Origin: Mesorhizobium sp.
GTDB lineage: Bacteria; Pseudomonadota; Alphaproteobacteria; Rhizobiales; Rhizobiaceae
DNA: 64,000 bases
Direction: 5' to 3'
Assembly (NCBI GenBank): GCA_004020645.1
Contig: SAQL01000002.1
Coordinates: forward strand, 186,001 to 250,000
The number at the start of each line of letters is the position of its first letter. The first letter of the stretch is position 1. This document shows, piece by piece, positions 26,387 through 35,306 of the stretch. Both the position numbers and the translations under genes were made by a program. The notes beneath the pieces were generated by a model that saw only the letters and a list, made by a program, of their open reading frames with translations, had not been told where the DNA came from and did no database searches.

Positions 26387-27418
26387 ATGAACAAGTTTAC
26401 CCCAGCAAAGCCTGCCGGCGCGCGCAGCGTCGACGAGATCACCGGCAGCCGCCGTTTGCGCCGCATGCGCAAGGCCGACTGGTCGCGCCGCCTCGTCCAG
26501 GAGAACCGGCTCTCCGTCGATGACCTGATCTGGCCGATCTTCGTCGTCGACGGGAAAAACATCCGCGAGCCGATCGCCGCAATGCCCGGCGTCTTCCGCC
26601 TGTCGCTCGACCTTGCCGTCAAGGAAGCCGAACGCGCGGCAAAGCTCGGCATTCCGGCGATCGCCACCTTCCCCAATGTCGAGCTCGGCCTGCGCGACCA
26701 GACCGGTTCGCACATCCTCGATCCGGAAAACGTCATCAATCGCGCCACGCGCGCCATCAAGCACGCGGTGCCAGAGATCGGCATCATCACCGACGCGGCG
26801 CTCGATCCCTTCACCTCGCACGGCCACGACGGCATCTTGCGCGACGGCATCATCGTCAACGACCAGACCGTTGAGCGGGTCGCGGCGGCTGCCGTCATCC
26901 AGGCCGCGGCCGGCGCCGATATCATTGCGCCGTCCGACATGATGGATGGCCGCATCGGCGCCATCCGCGATGCACTCGATGCCAATGGTTTCCAGGATGT
27001 GGCGATCATGTCCTACGCGACGAAATTCGCCTCCGCTTTCTACGGGCCCTATCGCGAGGCGGTCGGCACCGCCGGCCTGCTCAAGGGCGACAAGAAGACC
27101 TACTATCTCGACCACGCCAATTCCGACGAGGCGGTGCGTGAGGCCGAGCAGGACCTCGCCGAGGGCGCCGACATGCTGATGGTCAAGCCCGGCCTGCCCT
27201 ATCTCGACATCATCCGCAGGCTGAAGGACGAGTTCCGGATGCCGACCTTCGCCTATCAGGTGTCGGGCGAATATTCGATGATCAAGGCGGCCGCCGCCAA
27301 TGGCTGGATCGACGGCGACAAGGCGATGCTGGAATCGCTGCTAGCCTTCAAGCGCGCCGGCTGCGACGGCATCCTCACCTATTTCGCGCCCGAGGTGGCG
27401 GCGATGCTCAAGGGTTGA
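26387..27418 (+). CDS. hemB: delta-aminolevulinic acid dehydratase (porphobilinogen synthase)
   Basis: It condenses two ALA molecules in heme synthesis. The protein has 343 residues from the ATG at 26387 (GGAG in front); an upstream GTG at 26354 is less likely. Schiff-base lysines are Lys213 (SYATKFASAFYGP) and Lys267 (MLMVKPGLPYLD). The zinc-ligand triple Cys of the Zn type is replaced by Ala and Asp (DAALDPFTSHGHDGIL), the signature of Mg-dependent enzymes as in Bradyrhizobium. Context with the ldtR region is conserved in rhizobia. Confidence 0.97.
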   Translation: MNKFTPAKPAGARSVDEITGSRRLRRMRKADWSRRLVQENRLSVDDLIWPIFVVDGKNIREPIAAMPGVFRLSLDLAVKEAERAAKLGIPAIATFPNVELGLRDQTGSHILDPENVINRATRAIKHAVPEIGIITDAALDPFTSHGHDGILRDGIIVNDQTVERVAAAAVIQAAAGADIIAPSDMMDGRIGAIRDALDANGFQDVAIMSYATKFASAFYGPYREAVGTAGLLKGDKKTYYLDHANSDEAVREAEQDLAEGADMLMVKPGLPYLDIIRRLKDEFRMPTFAYQVSGEYSMIKAAAANGWIDGDKAMLESLLAFKRAGCDGILTYFAPEVAAMLKG

Positions 27419-27501
27419 TGCGCATTTGTAGGGCCTAGAACGGGTAACATTCCTTCGTCCCAAGCGCGACATGGCCGTCGCAGAGCAATTGCTTCAGGTT
27501 T

Positions 27502-27681
27502 GCGCTGCCCATCATTGCCCTGCCGGGCATTTCTCCCCGTATAGTGACGGGGAGAAAGACGCCTTCGCAAAGGATTTCGCCAATCTCCAACGTTGCAGAA
27601 AGCGAGCCAAGGTTGCGGCCAGCCCCTTCGCCCGGTCACTATACAGGAGAAGGTGCCGACAGGCGGATGAGGGGCGGCGCC
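27502..27681. repeat. dispersed inverted-repeat element, family B
   Basis: Ends GCGCTGCCCATCATTGCC and GCGGATGAGGGGCGGCGCC are imperfect inverses; inner arms hold CCCCGTATAGTGACGGGG and CCCGGTCACTATACAGG. Same family as 17262 and 48204. It fills the hemB-reductase gap. Confidence 0.8.
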
Positions 27682-27837
27682 GACATCGACAACTGCTCAT
27701 TCCAACACGAGTCGAAGCTTACTGAATCCCTAGCGGCCGCCGGCCACCTCCACTCCTAAAATACCGCTTGCAAAATGCAATCAGGCTAGCTAAAAACGAC
27801 TGCTTGCATTTCACAACTGGTTTAGAGGGAGGTACTC

Positions 27838-28482
27838 ATGTCCAACCTTCGTGTCAACGCTTTCACCCTGTCAATCGACGGCTTCGGCGCCGGCCCCGAC
27901 CAGGACCTGAAAGAGCCGCTGGGCGTCGGCGGGGAAGCCCTGCACAAATGGATGCTCGCCACCCGAACCTTCCGCAAAATGTCCGGCGAATATGGCGGGA
28001 CCACGGATACCGACGACGCGTTTGTGACGCGCAGCTTCGAAAACATCGGGGCGTGGATCATGGGCCGAAACATGTTCGGGCCGATCCGCGGACCTTGGCC
28101 CGATGACACCTGGAAAGGCTGGTGGGGAGACAATCCGCCCTACCATGTGCCGGTCTTCGTGCTCACCCACCACCCGCGGGATCCTATTGTCATGGAGGGC
28201 GGCACGACCTTCTATTTCGTGACCGAAGGCATTCACTCAGCGCTGGAGAAGGCGAAAGCAGCGGCTGAGGGCAAGGATGTACGGCTCGGTGGTGGCGTCG
28301 CCACGATCCGGCAATATCTCAGGGAAAAGCTGATCGACGACATGCATCTGGCGATATCGCCGATGCTGCTCGGCTCGGGTGAGAATCTTTTTGCCGGCAT
28401 CGACATGCCCCGGCTCGGCTACCGCTGCAGCGAGCAGGTGGGCACGCCGAATGCCATGCATGTCATCATCGAGCGCGATTAG
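27838..28482 (+). CDS. dihydrofolate reductase family protein (RibD C-terminal type)
   Basis: This 214-residue protein starts at ATG 27838 with GGGAGG in front. It shows an RibD_C/DHFR-like fold: VNAFTLSIDGFGAGP, NIGAWIMGRNMFGPIRGPW, PVFVLTHHPRDPIVMEGGTTFYFV, GGGVATIRQYLREKLIDDMHLAISPMLLG. The NADPH-binding GGG and the acidic 'IDDMHL' are kept. Its substrate is unknown, and it is not part of the riboflavin cluster. An inverted repeat, TTGCAAAATGCAA at 27768-27780, lies in its upstream region and may be an operator. Confidence 0.85.
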   Translation: MSNLRVNAFTLSIDGFGAGPDQDLKEPLGVGGEALHKWMLATRTFRKMSGEYGGTTDTDDAFVTRSFENIGAWIMGRNMFGPIRGPWPDDTWKGWWGDNPPYHVPVFVLTHHPRDPIVMEGGTTFYFVTEGIHSALEKAKAAAEGKDVRLGGGVATIRQYLREKLIDDMHLAISPMLLGSGENLFAGIDMPRLGYRCSEQVGTPNAMHVIIERD

Positions 28483-28515
28483 TTCTCACTGCGGCGCAGC
28501 CCTCTGCGCCGCGAT

Positions 28516-28684
28516 CCTTGGCGCCCCCTCTGTCCTGCCGGACATCTCCCCCACACGGGGGGGATCGGACGTCGCGCCGGCTTTCGCCAAATTATCAGCG
28601 TTGCAAGAGTGGCGCCGTCGGCGACGCTGCCAATCTCCCCCCTCGTGGGGGAGATGTCCGGCAGGACAGAGGGGGGCGCCAAGG
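28516..28684. repeat. dispersed inverted-repeat element, family A
   Basis: This is the cleanest copy: the 35-bp end starting CCTTGGCGCCCCCTCTG is repeated in inverse at the other end (one base different), each with an inner CATCTCCCCC arm; the centre is unique. It sits between convergent genes. Confidence 0.85.
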
Positions 28685-28704
28685 AATGCCGCCGGTCAGG
28701 GCCT

Positions 28705-29643
28705 TTAGCAGTCGCAGATGATTAATACTTCTCCGGCACATACAGCTCGCGCGGCAGCACCTGGCGCTCGTATTCGGGATTGAAGACGCGGTCGGGCAGC
28801 GGTGATCTCCTCGTGCGGCACCTCCTGATAAGGCATCTGCTTGAGGAGATGATCGATGCAGTTCAGCCGTGCCCGCTTCTTGTCGTTGCCCTCGACGATG
28901 AACCAGGGGGCTTCGGGAATGTTGGTGCGGGCGAAGGTCTCCTCCTTGGCCTTGGTGTACTGCTCCCAGCGCACGCGCGACTGCAAGTCCATCGGCGACA
29001 GCTTCCACTGCTTCATCGGATCATGGATGCGCATCTGGAAACGCATCTGCTGCTCCTCGTCGGTGATGGAGAACCAGTATTTGACCAGCGTGATGCCGGA
29101 GCGGACCAGCATGCGCTCGAACTCCGGCACGTCGCGAAAAAACTCCTCGACCTGATCCGGCTCGGCGAAGCCCATTACACGCTCGACGCCGGAGCGGTTG
29201 TACCAGGAGCGGTCGAACAGCACGATCTCGCCGCCTGCCGGCAGATGCGGCACGTAGCGCTGGAAATACCATTGCGACTTCTCGCGCTCGGTCGGCGCCG
29301 GCAAGGCGACGACGCGGCAGATACGCGGATTGAGCCGCTGGGTGATGCGCTTGATGACGCCGCCCTTGCCGGCCGAGTCGCGGCCCTCGAAAACCACAAC
29401 CAGCTTCTTCTTGGTGTAAGCCACCCAGGACTGCAGCTTGATCAATTCGGATTGCAGCGTGATCAAATCGCGAAAATATTGCTGGCGATCCATCGAGGGC
29501 GGATGCGCGTTCTTGTAGATCTTGGCGATTTCCAGCGACAGCGCCGGTTCCGACATTTCCAGCTCGTAGTCTTCGTCGAGCGTGTCGGCGAGCTCCGCCT
29601 CCAGCCAGTCCTTGGCGGGAGAATTCTGTTTTGCTTCGGTCAT
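28705..29643 (-). CDS. ppk2: polyphosphate kinase 2 (PPK2), C-terminal frameshift
   Basis: PPK2 uses polyphosphate to phosphorylate GDP/ADP or the reverse. Walker A is FEGRDSAGKGGVIKR (about residues 85-99) and Walker B is VLFDRSWYNRSGVERVMGF (about 141). The lid segment LPAPTEREKSQWYFQRY is also present. The end is altered: after PHEEIT the read frame gives an Ala/Arg-rich tail, whereas one base removed near 28797-28803 restores LPDRVFNPEYERQ and LPRELYVPEKY with TAA at 28722, the normal family C terminus. The lesion affects only the last ~30 codons. Confidence 0.92.
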   Translation of the reverse strand: MTEAKQNSPAKDWLEAELADTLDEDYELEMSEPALSLEIAKIYKNAHPPSMDRQQYFRDLITLQSELIKLQSWVAYTKKKLVVVFEGRDSAGKGGVIKRITQRLNPRICRVVALPAPTEREKSQWYFQRYVPHLPAGGEIVLFDRSWYNRSGVERVMGFAEPDQVEEFFRDVPEFERMLVRSGITLVKYWFSITDEEQQMRFQMRIHDPMKQWKLSPMDLQSRVRWEQYTKAKEETFARTNIPEAPWFIVEGNDKKRARLNCIDHLLKQMPYQEVPHEEITAARPRLQSRIRAPGAAARAVCAGEVLIICDC

Positions 29644-29902
29644 TTATGCTGCTCCGCGTGCACGCCCGTGTCGGCGTCCGGCCTGCCGGCCAAGATCGAA
29701 CACCTTGAGCCGACTTGCATACAGGCCGGCAATGACGGTTTTATTGCAGCCGGCCTGTGCGCCCGGTCGCGCAAATCCGTGAGATGTGATCGATAAGCCT
29801 CCATCGCATGCACGACAAGCGGCTCGAATTGTCCTACAAATGCCAGGCTCTTTCGGGCAGCCTTCGAAGCAGCCCTTCTCAACGCAATTGCGAGGATCTG
29901 AC

Positions 29903-30946
29903 ATGGAATACCGCACACTCGGCCGTTCCGGGCTGAAGGTTTCGACGCTGACCATGGGCACCATGACCTTTGGCGGCGCCGGCGCATTTTCGGCGGTCGG
30001 CAAGACCGATCTCGACGAGGCGCGCCGGATGATCGACCTCTGCATCGATTCCGGCATCAATCTCATCGACACCGCCAATGTCTATTCGAATGGGCTTTCG
30101 GAAGAGATCATCGGCGAAGCGCTCGGCGGCAAGCGCAAGGGCGATGTACTGATCGCCTCCAAGGCACGCATGCGGATCGGCGACGGTCCCAACGACGAAG
30201 GGCTGTCGCGCTACCATCTGATCCGCGAGTGCGAGAAGAGCCTGAGGCGCCTCAGGACCGACGTCATCGACATCTATTTCCTGCACGAATGGGACGGCAC
30301 GACGCCGCTGGAGGAGACCATCGCCGCGCTCGACACGCTCGTCAGCCAGGGCAAGGTCCGCTATGTCGGCTGTTCCAACTATTCCGGCTGGCAAGTGATG
30401 AAGGCGCTGGGGATCAGCGACCGCCACCACCAGCCGCGCTTCGTCACCCAGCAGATCCACTATACGCTGGAAGCACGCGAAGCCGAATATGAACTGCTGC
30501 CGATCTCGGTCGACCAGGGGCTTGGCGTGCTGGTGTGGAGCCCGCTCGCCGGTGGTCTGCTGTCCGGCAAATACAACCGCGACCAGGCCACCGCCCGCCA
30601 GCTCAGCGGCTGGTCTGAACCGCCGATCCGTGATGAGGAGCGGCTATGGCGGATCGTCGACGTGCTAGCCTATATCGGCAACAACCATGGCGTGTCGGCG
30701 GCGCAGGTGGCGCTTACCTGGCTGCTCGGCCGGCCGGCCATCAGTTCGCTGGTCATCGGCGGACGGACCGAAGCACAGTTCAAGGACAATATCGCCGCTG
30801 CAAGCCTGGTGCTGACCAGCGATGAGCGCGCACGCCTCGACGCTGTGAGCCGCCCGCCCGTTCTCTACCCCTACTGGCACCAGCAGTTCACGGCAAAAGA
30901 CCGGTTTGGTCCGGCCGATCTGGTTCTTGACCGGGAAGGAGTCTGA
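29903..30946 (+). CDS. aldo/keto reductase
   Basis: The protein has 347 residues from the ATG at 29903 (GAGGA in front); the open frame upstream to 29786 is not coding. It starts MEYRTLGRSGLKVSTLTMG. Catalytic tetrad: Asp (NLIDTANVYSNG, D and Y), Lys (VLIASKARMRI) and His (YFLHEWDG). The NADPH-binding end reads LVIGGRTEAQFKDNIAAASL. It belongs to the large YajO/Tas-like AKR group that reduces aldehydes or sugars. No operon partner is visible. Confidence 0.93.
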   Translation: MEYRTLGRSGLKVSTLTMGTMTFGGAGAFSAVGKTDLDEARRMIDLCIDSGINLIDTANVYSNGLSEEIIGEALGGKRKGDVLIASKARMRIGDGPNDEGLSRYHLIRECEKSLRRLRTDVIDIYFLHEWDGTTPLEETIAALDTLVSQGKVRYVGCSNYSGWQVMKALGISDRHHQPRFVTQQIHYTLEAREAEYELLPISVDQGLGVLVWSPLAGGLLSGKYNRDQATARQLSGWSEPPIRDEERLWRIVDVLAYIGNNHGVSAAQVALTWLLGRPAISSLVIGGRTEAQFKDNIAAASLVLTSDERARLDAVSRPPVLYPYWHQQFTAKDRFGPADLVLDREGV

Positions 30947-30979
30947 TGGGTCCGGATCAGGTCGAAGGCCGCTGCGGGC

Positions 30980-31951
30980 TTAGCCGGAGATAAAATGCCA
31001 GACCTCGGGATCGGGCTCGATCTGACCGCTGAGCACGAAATATTTGTAGAGCACGAGCAAGCAGATCGCCTGCTCGGCCCGCTCATCGGCGAACCTGCGG
31101 CAATAGGCGTTGGCGGCGGCAACGATGCGCTCTGCCTCAGTCGGATGCCGTTCGAGATACTGCACCCGCTCGGCTAGATCCGTGAAATCAGGTTCGAGCG
31201 GCACATAGTGAACACCAGCCACGAGTTCGCTTTCGGCGAACCATGTCTCGTATGTCGGCGGCGGCATCAGGCACAACGAATTCGAACTCATGATCCATTT
31301 GAGGTTGGTCGCCACATCGTTGCCTTCGAGCGAAATGATGTAGCGACAGCGCCGCTGCTGGTCGATGCTCAGATAAGGCTTGCGATATTCCGGCGCTGCC
31401 GTCGGTTTGGGCGTGCCGACATCGCAAAAGGGCAGATCGCGCGCGGCCTCCAGAAGCAAAGTCCTTATCGGGTTGTTGAGCTCGCCCCGCCACACCGCAA
31501 CCGGAAGCTTGTCCGCGAAGGCTACATCGTCGGCGGGCATGTGGAAGTGGCGGAACTTGTTGAGCTTGAACAGGACCCCGTTCCTGTTGTTGCCGGCGAT
31601 CGGCCGATCCTTGACGATCGACGGCATCGCAGGCACTTCCACGACGTCGCCGAATTCGAGGTCGATGCGTAAATCGGAATCGAAGTAGCGGGTAAATTCC
31701 TTCAGATCGTAGTAATACATGCTCCGGCCTCTCGGTAGCCGGCTGACCGGCACGGCCCCGGCGCTCGGCGCGAAAGCGTCCTGCAATCTGTTGTAGTAGT
31801 TTAGACGCGCGCGGACCGATCCGTCCGAGAGCCTGGCCTGATCGAGCAGCCCGGCGAGCCTGCGGCGGAACAGCGCCTGCGGTACGATATCGCGCACGGC
31901 ATTGCGCGCATAGTAGAATAGCTTCTGTGCGTTTCTTTGAAGGGTGGCCAT
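30980..31951 (-). CDS. family 90 glycosyltransferase (CAP10-like)
   Basis: This is a 323-residue cytosolic-type protein. Motifs of the Glyco_transf_90/CAP10 domain: KDRPIAGNNRNGVLFKLNKFRHF around residue 115, VAVWRGELNNPIRTLLLEAA, KPYLSIDQQRRCRYIISLEGNDVATNLKWIMSSNSLCLMP (the whole stretch is the most conserved part, donor site region, about residues 195-235). Rhizobial members transfer sugars in LPS core or O-antigen synthesis. It stands alone here and runs opposite to its neighbours. A typical GT90 is about this size. Confidence 0.85.
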   Translation of the reverse strand: MATLQRNAQKLFYYARNAVRDIVPQALFRRRLAGLLDQARLSDGSVRARLNYYNRLQDAFAPSAGAVPVSRLPRGRSMYYYDLKEFTRYFDSDLRIDLEFGDVVEVPAMPSIVKDRPIAGNNRNGVLFKLNKFRHFHMPADDVAFADKLPVAVWRGELNNPIRTLLLEAARDLPFCDVGTPKPTAAPEYRKPYLSIDQQRRCRYIISLEGNDVATNLKWIMSSNSLCLMPPPTYETWFAESELVAGVHYVPLEPDFTDLAERVQYLERHPTEAERIVAAANAYCRRFADERAEQAICLLVLYKYFVLSGQIEPDPEVWHFISG

Positions 31952-32156
31952 CGGTCACTTGGTGAAGAGTCGGCTTGTGATTTGCCCCCCCCGGTCCCTC
32001 CTACACCATTGTGCCGGCCATCTTGCAAGCCACGGAACCGTGTTCAGCCGGCCTGCCGGCTGTGTATGGAGCCGATCGCCCTTTGCGGTGTTGTGTTTGG
32101 AGCCCAATGCTCCTAGGCAGGGCTAAGAAACCTGTGGGATTGTGAAAGGAAGAGAT

Positions 32157-32315
32157 ATGGCGCGAGCACCGAATTACGGCCAGGAACGCAAGGAACGCGA
32201 CCGGCAGAAGGCCGCCAAGAAGGCGGAAAAGCAAGCGGCCAAGGTCGCAGCCAAAGAACGTTCGAAGTCCGAAGACGAGAACACGTCCGAGACCGAAACG
32301 GAAACGGCAGAGTAA
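32157..32315 (+). CDS. 52-residue, highly charged small protein
   Basis: The micro-gene has a clear ribosome-binding site (AAAGGAAGAG) 6 bp before the ATG. The peptide begins MARAPNYGQERKERDRQ and continues with Lys/Ala-rich heptads, ending in a Glu/Thr-rich tail (SETETETAE). It would be a soluble, mostly helical protein with a basic half and an acidic end. Short proteins of this style are common in Hyphomicrobiales; the function is unknown. Confidence 0.65.
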   Translation: MARAPNYGQERKERDRQKAAKKAEKQAAKVAAKERSKSEDENTSETETETAE

Positions 32316-32369
32316 AACGCATCCGGCCCGCGAGACTGATCGGATTAGCCGAGGAATCCCGCTGAATTT

Positions 32370-32630
32370 TCAGGCCGGCGCCTTGTCGCTGACGAACACG
32401 TTTACTTCACGCGCGGCGGCGATGAAGGCGCGCCTTGCCGTCATCGCCGGTTTGTCGCCGGCCAGCGCATCATGGCAGGCCTGCAGCGCTTCGCGATGCT
32501 TTGGACTGCGCTTGCCGGGCCAGTTGTTGAGGAGGTAGTCGGAAGCCTCGCGGACCGTGCGCAAGAGCTGAGTGGTTCCCTCAGCGCCCGACTTGACGGT
32601 CACGGGTGTTTCAAATCGGTTGTTTTCCAT
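32370..32630 (-). CDS. DUF982-family protein
   Basis: The protein has 86 residues from the ATG at 32630. The pattern matches DUF982, a small domain abundant in rhizobia: FETPVTVKSGAEGTTQLLRTVREA at the N terminus, LLNNWPGKRSPKHREALQACHDALAGD in the middle, and ARRAFIAAAREVNVFV near the C terminus. These proteins often appear in multiple copies per genome; no function is established. Confidence 0.8.
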   Translation of the reverse strand: MENNRFETPVTVKSGAEGTTQLLRTVREASDYLLNNWPGKRSPKHREALQACHDALAGDKPAMTARRAFIAAAREVNVFVSDKAPA

Positions 32631-32688
32631 CGCCGCTCTTACGCCATCGGCGCTCGCGAAGCGAGGGCGAAAGTGGTTGCCTCTGCAA

Positions 32689-33354
32689 TCACGCCGCGAC
32701 GACGGCAAATCCCCTGGCACGCAGGCCGCGCCGGTCATTGTGCAATGATGTCACAAGCCGGTCGCGGCTGCCGACGATATGAGCCGAAAGCCGGTGTGCC
32801 GCCTCATTGGCATCGCCGGCCCGCACCGCAGCCAGAATGGCACGGTGTTCGGCCCAGGCACGGCCGAGTGCCGCCTCGTCGCGCACCTCCAGCCAACGCG
32901 CCCGCGACAGGCGCGTCATGGCATCGCGAACCGCCCTGAACAGGAACTCGTTGCCGGACAGGCGTGCCAGCTCGATATGAAAATCCATGCCGACGCGGTG
33001 CCATTCCTCGCGCGGGGTGCCGGCGTCGCAGGAGTCCAGCATCGCCTCGACGACGTCGACGGCGCTCCTGTCCTCCAAGGCACAAGTCAGCTTGACCGCC
33101 GCGACCTCGATCGCCTCGCGGTAGACGGCGATCTGCTCGATCTCGGCGAGGTTGATTGGCGATACCGTCCAGCCGCGCCCGTCACGGCAGACCAGACCTT
33201 CCGTCTCGAGCCGCAGCAATGCGGCCCTGACCGGCGTGCGCGACGCCCCGAAGCGGCTTTCGATCCAGCGTTCCGTCAGCCGCTCGCCGGGACCGATCTC
33301 GAGGCCGAGGATCATCTCCCGAAGCTGCTTTTCGACATTCTGCATCTGCGACAT
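32689..33354 (-). CDS. GntR-family regulator with FCD ligand domain
   Basis: This 221-residue protein has an N-terminal winged helix (EKQLREMILGLEIGPGERLTE and SRTPVRAALLRLETEGLV, residues 7-60) and a C-terminal all-helical FCD domain with REEWHRVGMDFHIELARLSG and HRAILAAVRAGDANEA (His residues that bind metal or organic acids). It is divergent from an MFS transporter, with an inverted repeat (33461-33479) between them, so it probably controls that exporter or importer. Confidence 0.9.
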   Translation of the reverse strand: MSQMQNVEKQLREMILGLEIGPGERLTERWIESRFGASRTPVRAALLRLETEGLVCRDGRGWTVSPINLAEIEQIAVYREAIEVAAVKLTCALEDRSAVDVVEAMLDSCDAGTPREEWHRVGMDFHIELARLSGNEFLFRAVRDAMTRLSRARWLEVRDEAALGRAWAEHRAILAAVRAGDANEAAHRLSAHIVGSRDRLVTSLHNDRRGLRARGFAVVAA

Positions 33355-33460
33355 GGCAGTTCCGTTCTGGCCGTGTTGCTGTCGATCGGCTCGACTACCA
33401 TCGTTTGCCGATCACGATTGAGAGCGCCGCATTGACAGCCGTCGAGCCTGCGTCCATGAC

Positions 33461-33479
33461 GGATACCAGCTTGGTATCC
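33461..33479. promoter_or_regulatory. candidate GntR operator (inverted repeat)
   Basis: GGATACCA / TGGTATCC, 8-bp perfect arms with the spacer GCT, lies in the middle of the 176-bp divergent GntR/MFS region. A related half-site TGGTACC follows at 33485. TGGTA..ACCA-like sites are known for FCD-type GntR regulators. Confidence 0.6.
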
Positions 33480-33530
33480 CAAAATGGTACCCGGAACAAG
33501 TCGTGAGAGACTTGCCGGACAGGACAGGAC

Positions 33531-34790
33531 ATGCCGCAAGAAGCCACCCCTGCCATGCAAGGCGCCCACAACATCCACTGGCGCCGCAATCTCGCGGTGT
33601 GCTTTGCCGGCTCGTTCAGCACACTTGTCGCTATGACGCTGCTGTTGCCGTTCCTGCCGCTTTACGTCGAGCAGCTGGGTGCCGAGGGGCACGCGGTGAT
33701 CGTGCAGTGGTCCGGCATCGCCTATGGAGCGACGTTCTTCGCCGCCGCGCTGGTCGCGCCGCTGTGGGGACGGCTTGGCGACCGCTACGGCCGCAAACTG
33801 ATGCTGGTGCGCGCTAGTTTCGGCATGGCCGTCTGCATGTCGCTGACCGGCATGGTGGAGACCGTCTGGCAATTGGTGCTGCTGCGCCTGCTGATCGGTT
33901 TCGCCGGCGGCTATTCCTCGGGTTCGACCATTCTCGTCGCCATGCAGACGCCGAAGGACCGGTCGGGCTGGGCGCTCGGCGTACTGTCGGCCGGCATCAC
34001 CGCAGGCGCCCTCGTCGGTCCCCTGCTCGGCGGCGCGCTGCCGCCCTTGATCGGCATCCGCGCCACCTTCCTGCTCGCCGGCGGCGTCATTTTCCTGGCG
34101 TTCCTGGCAACGACTTTTCTCATCAAGGAGAACCCTCGCCCGGCAGCCGACAAATCAGCACCGACTGAGAAGCCGAAAGGCGGCTGGTCGCAAATCTCGG
34201 ACAAACGCCCGGTCGTCGCCATGCTGGCGACCGGCATGCTGTTGAGCTTCGCCACCATGTCGATCGAGCCGATCATCACGGTCTACGTCCAGCAGCTCAT
34301 CGAGGACCAAAGCCTGCTAACACTGACCTCCGGCGTCGTCATGTCGGCGGCGGCACTTGGCGCCATCCTGTCGGCGTCGCGCCTCGGCAAGCTTGCCGAC
34401 CACTTCGGCCACTGGAACGTCGTCATTGGGGCGCTTGCCGTCTCGGCGCTGCTGTTGATCCCGCAGGCCTTCGTGACGCAGGGCTGGCAGCTTGTCGGCC
34501 TGCGTTTCCTGATGGGGCTGGCGCTTGGCGGTCTCTTGCCCTGCATCACCAGCGTCATCCGTCACAATGTTCCGGACGGCGTCGGCGGCAATGTGCTGGG
34601 CTTGTCGATCTCGGCGCAATATGTCGGACAGGTCGCCGGGCCGCTGCTCGGCGGCTTCGTCGGCGGTCATTTCGGCATGCGCGCGGTGTTTCTCGGCACA
34701 TCCGTGCTGATGGCGGGCGGAGCGGCGTATAACTGGCTGGTCCAGTCGCGTCGCGCGCGCGACATGCTGGTGCAAGCGGGCAAATCCTGA
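33531..34790 (+). CDS. MFS transporter, drug-efflux type
   Basis: This 419-residue carrier has 12 hydrophobic segments with the loop 2-3 A-motif APLWGRLGDRYGRKLMLVRA and the antiporter-type C motif in helix 5 (GVLSAGITAGALVGPLLGG), which is associated with proton-coupled export of drugs or metabolites. A central cytoplasmic loop (about residues 200-225) is Lys/Pro-rich. It is divergent from a GntR-type regulator and is followed, 40 bp later, by a DUF423-like gene. Confidence 0.88.
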   Translation: MPQEATPAMQGAHNIHWRRNLAVCFAGSFSTLVAMTLLLPFLPLYVEQLGAEGHAVIVQWSGIAYGATFFAAALVAPLWGRLGDRYGRKLMLVRASFGMAVCMSLTGMVETVWQLVLLRLLIGFAGGYSSGSTILVAMQTPKDRSGWALGVLSAGITAGALVGPLLGGALPPLIGIRATFLLAGGVIFLAFLATTFLIKENPRPAADKSAPTEKPKGGWSQISDKRPVVAMLATGMLLSFATMSIEPIITVYVQQLIEDQSLLTLTSGVVMSAAALGAILSASRLGKLADHFGHWNVVIGALAVSALLLIPQAFVTQGWQLVGLRFLMGLALGGLLPCITSVIRHNVPDGVGGNVLGLSISAQYVGQVAGPLLGGFVGGHFGMRAVFLGTSVLMAGGAAYNWLVQSRRARDMLVQAGKS

Positions 34791-34830
34791 CACGGTTTGC
34801 GGCTATCACTGCTTCACGGAGACCGGAGAC

Positions 34831-35205
34831 ATGAACACGGCCGAGCAACCAGCAAGCGGCAGCGGCCGCATCCTCGTTCTCGTCGGCGGCCTGTGCGGCG
34901 CGGCCGGCGTGGCGCTCTCTGCCGCGGCGGCACATCTGGGCGGCGCTTTCGTCGGTACGGTCGCGTCGTTCCTGCTCATGCATGCGCCGGTCTTTCTTGC
35001 CGTCGGTCTCGTCGGCGCAAACCGGATCCTGCGAACCGCAAGCCTTATTCTTCTCGTCGGGCTTGTATTGTTCTGCGGCGATCTTCTCGCTCGTGACTTC
35101 CTCGGCTCGCGGCTTTTCCCGATGTCGGCGCCGATCGGCGGCACCTTGCTCATCGCCGGCTGGCTGGCGGTTGCAGCCTCGGCACTGGTGCGCCCGCGCT
35201 CCTGA
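34831..35205 (+). CDS. small membrane protein (DUF423-like)
   Basis: This 124-residue protein has four hydrophobic helices: residues about 14-36 (LVLVGGLCGAAGVALSAAAA), 42-63, 67-87 (ASLILLVGLVLFCGDLL) and 96-120. The GDLLARDFLGSRLFPMSAPIGG motif fits the DUF423/YgdD family of small inner-membrane proteins. It follows the MFS gene by 40 bp on the same strand, so co-transcription is possible. The function is unknown. Confidence 0.75.
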   Translation: MNTAEQPASGSGRILVLVGGLCGAAGVALSAAAAHLGGAFVGTVASFLLMHAPVFLAVGLVGANRILRTASLILLVGLVLFCGDLLARDFLGSRLFPMSAPIGGTLLIAGWLAVAASALVRPRS

Positions 35206-35306
35206 AACGGCATTCCCGCACCTCAGCGGGAGATCTCGGTTGGGTAGCCCGCCCCAGATCAAAGTACGGCGGTTGCGGGCAAAGGCCGGGCTCCGCCAAA
35301 CGACGG

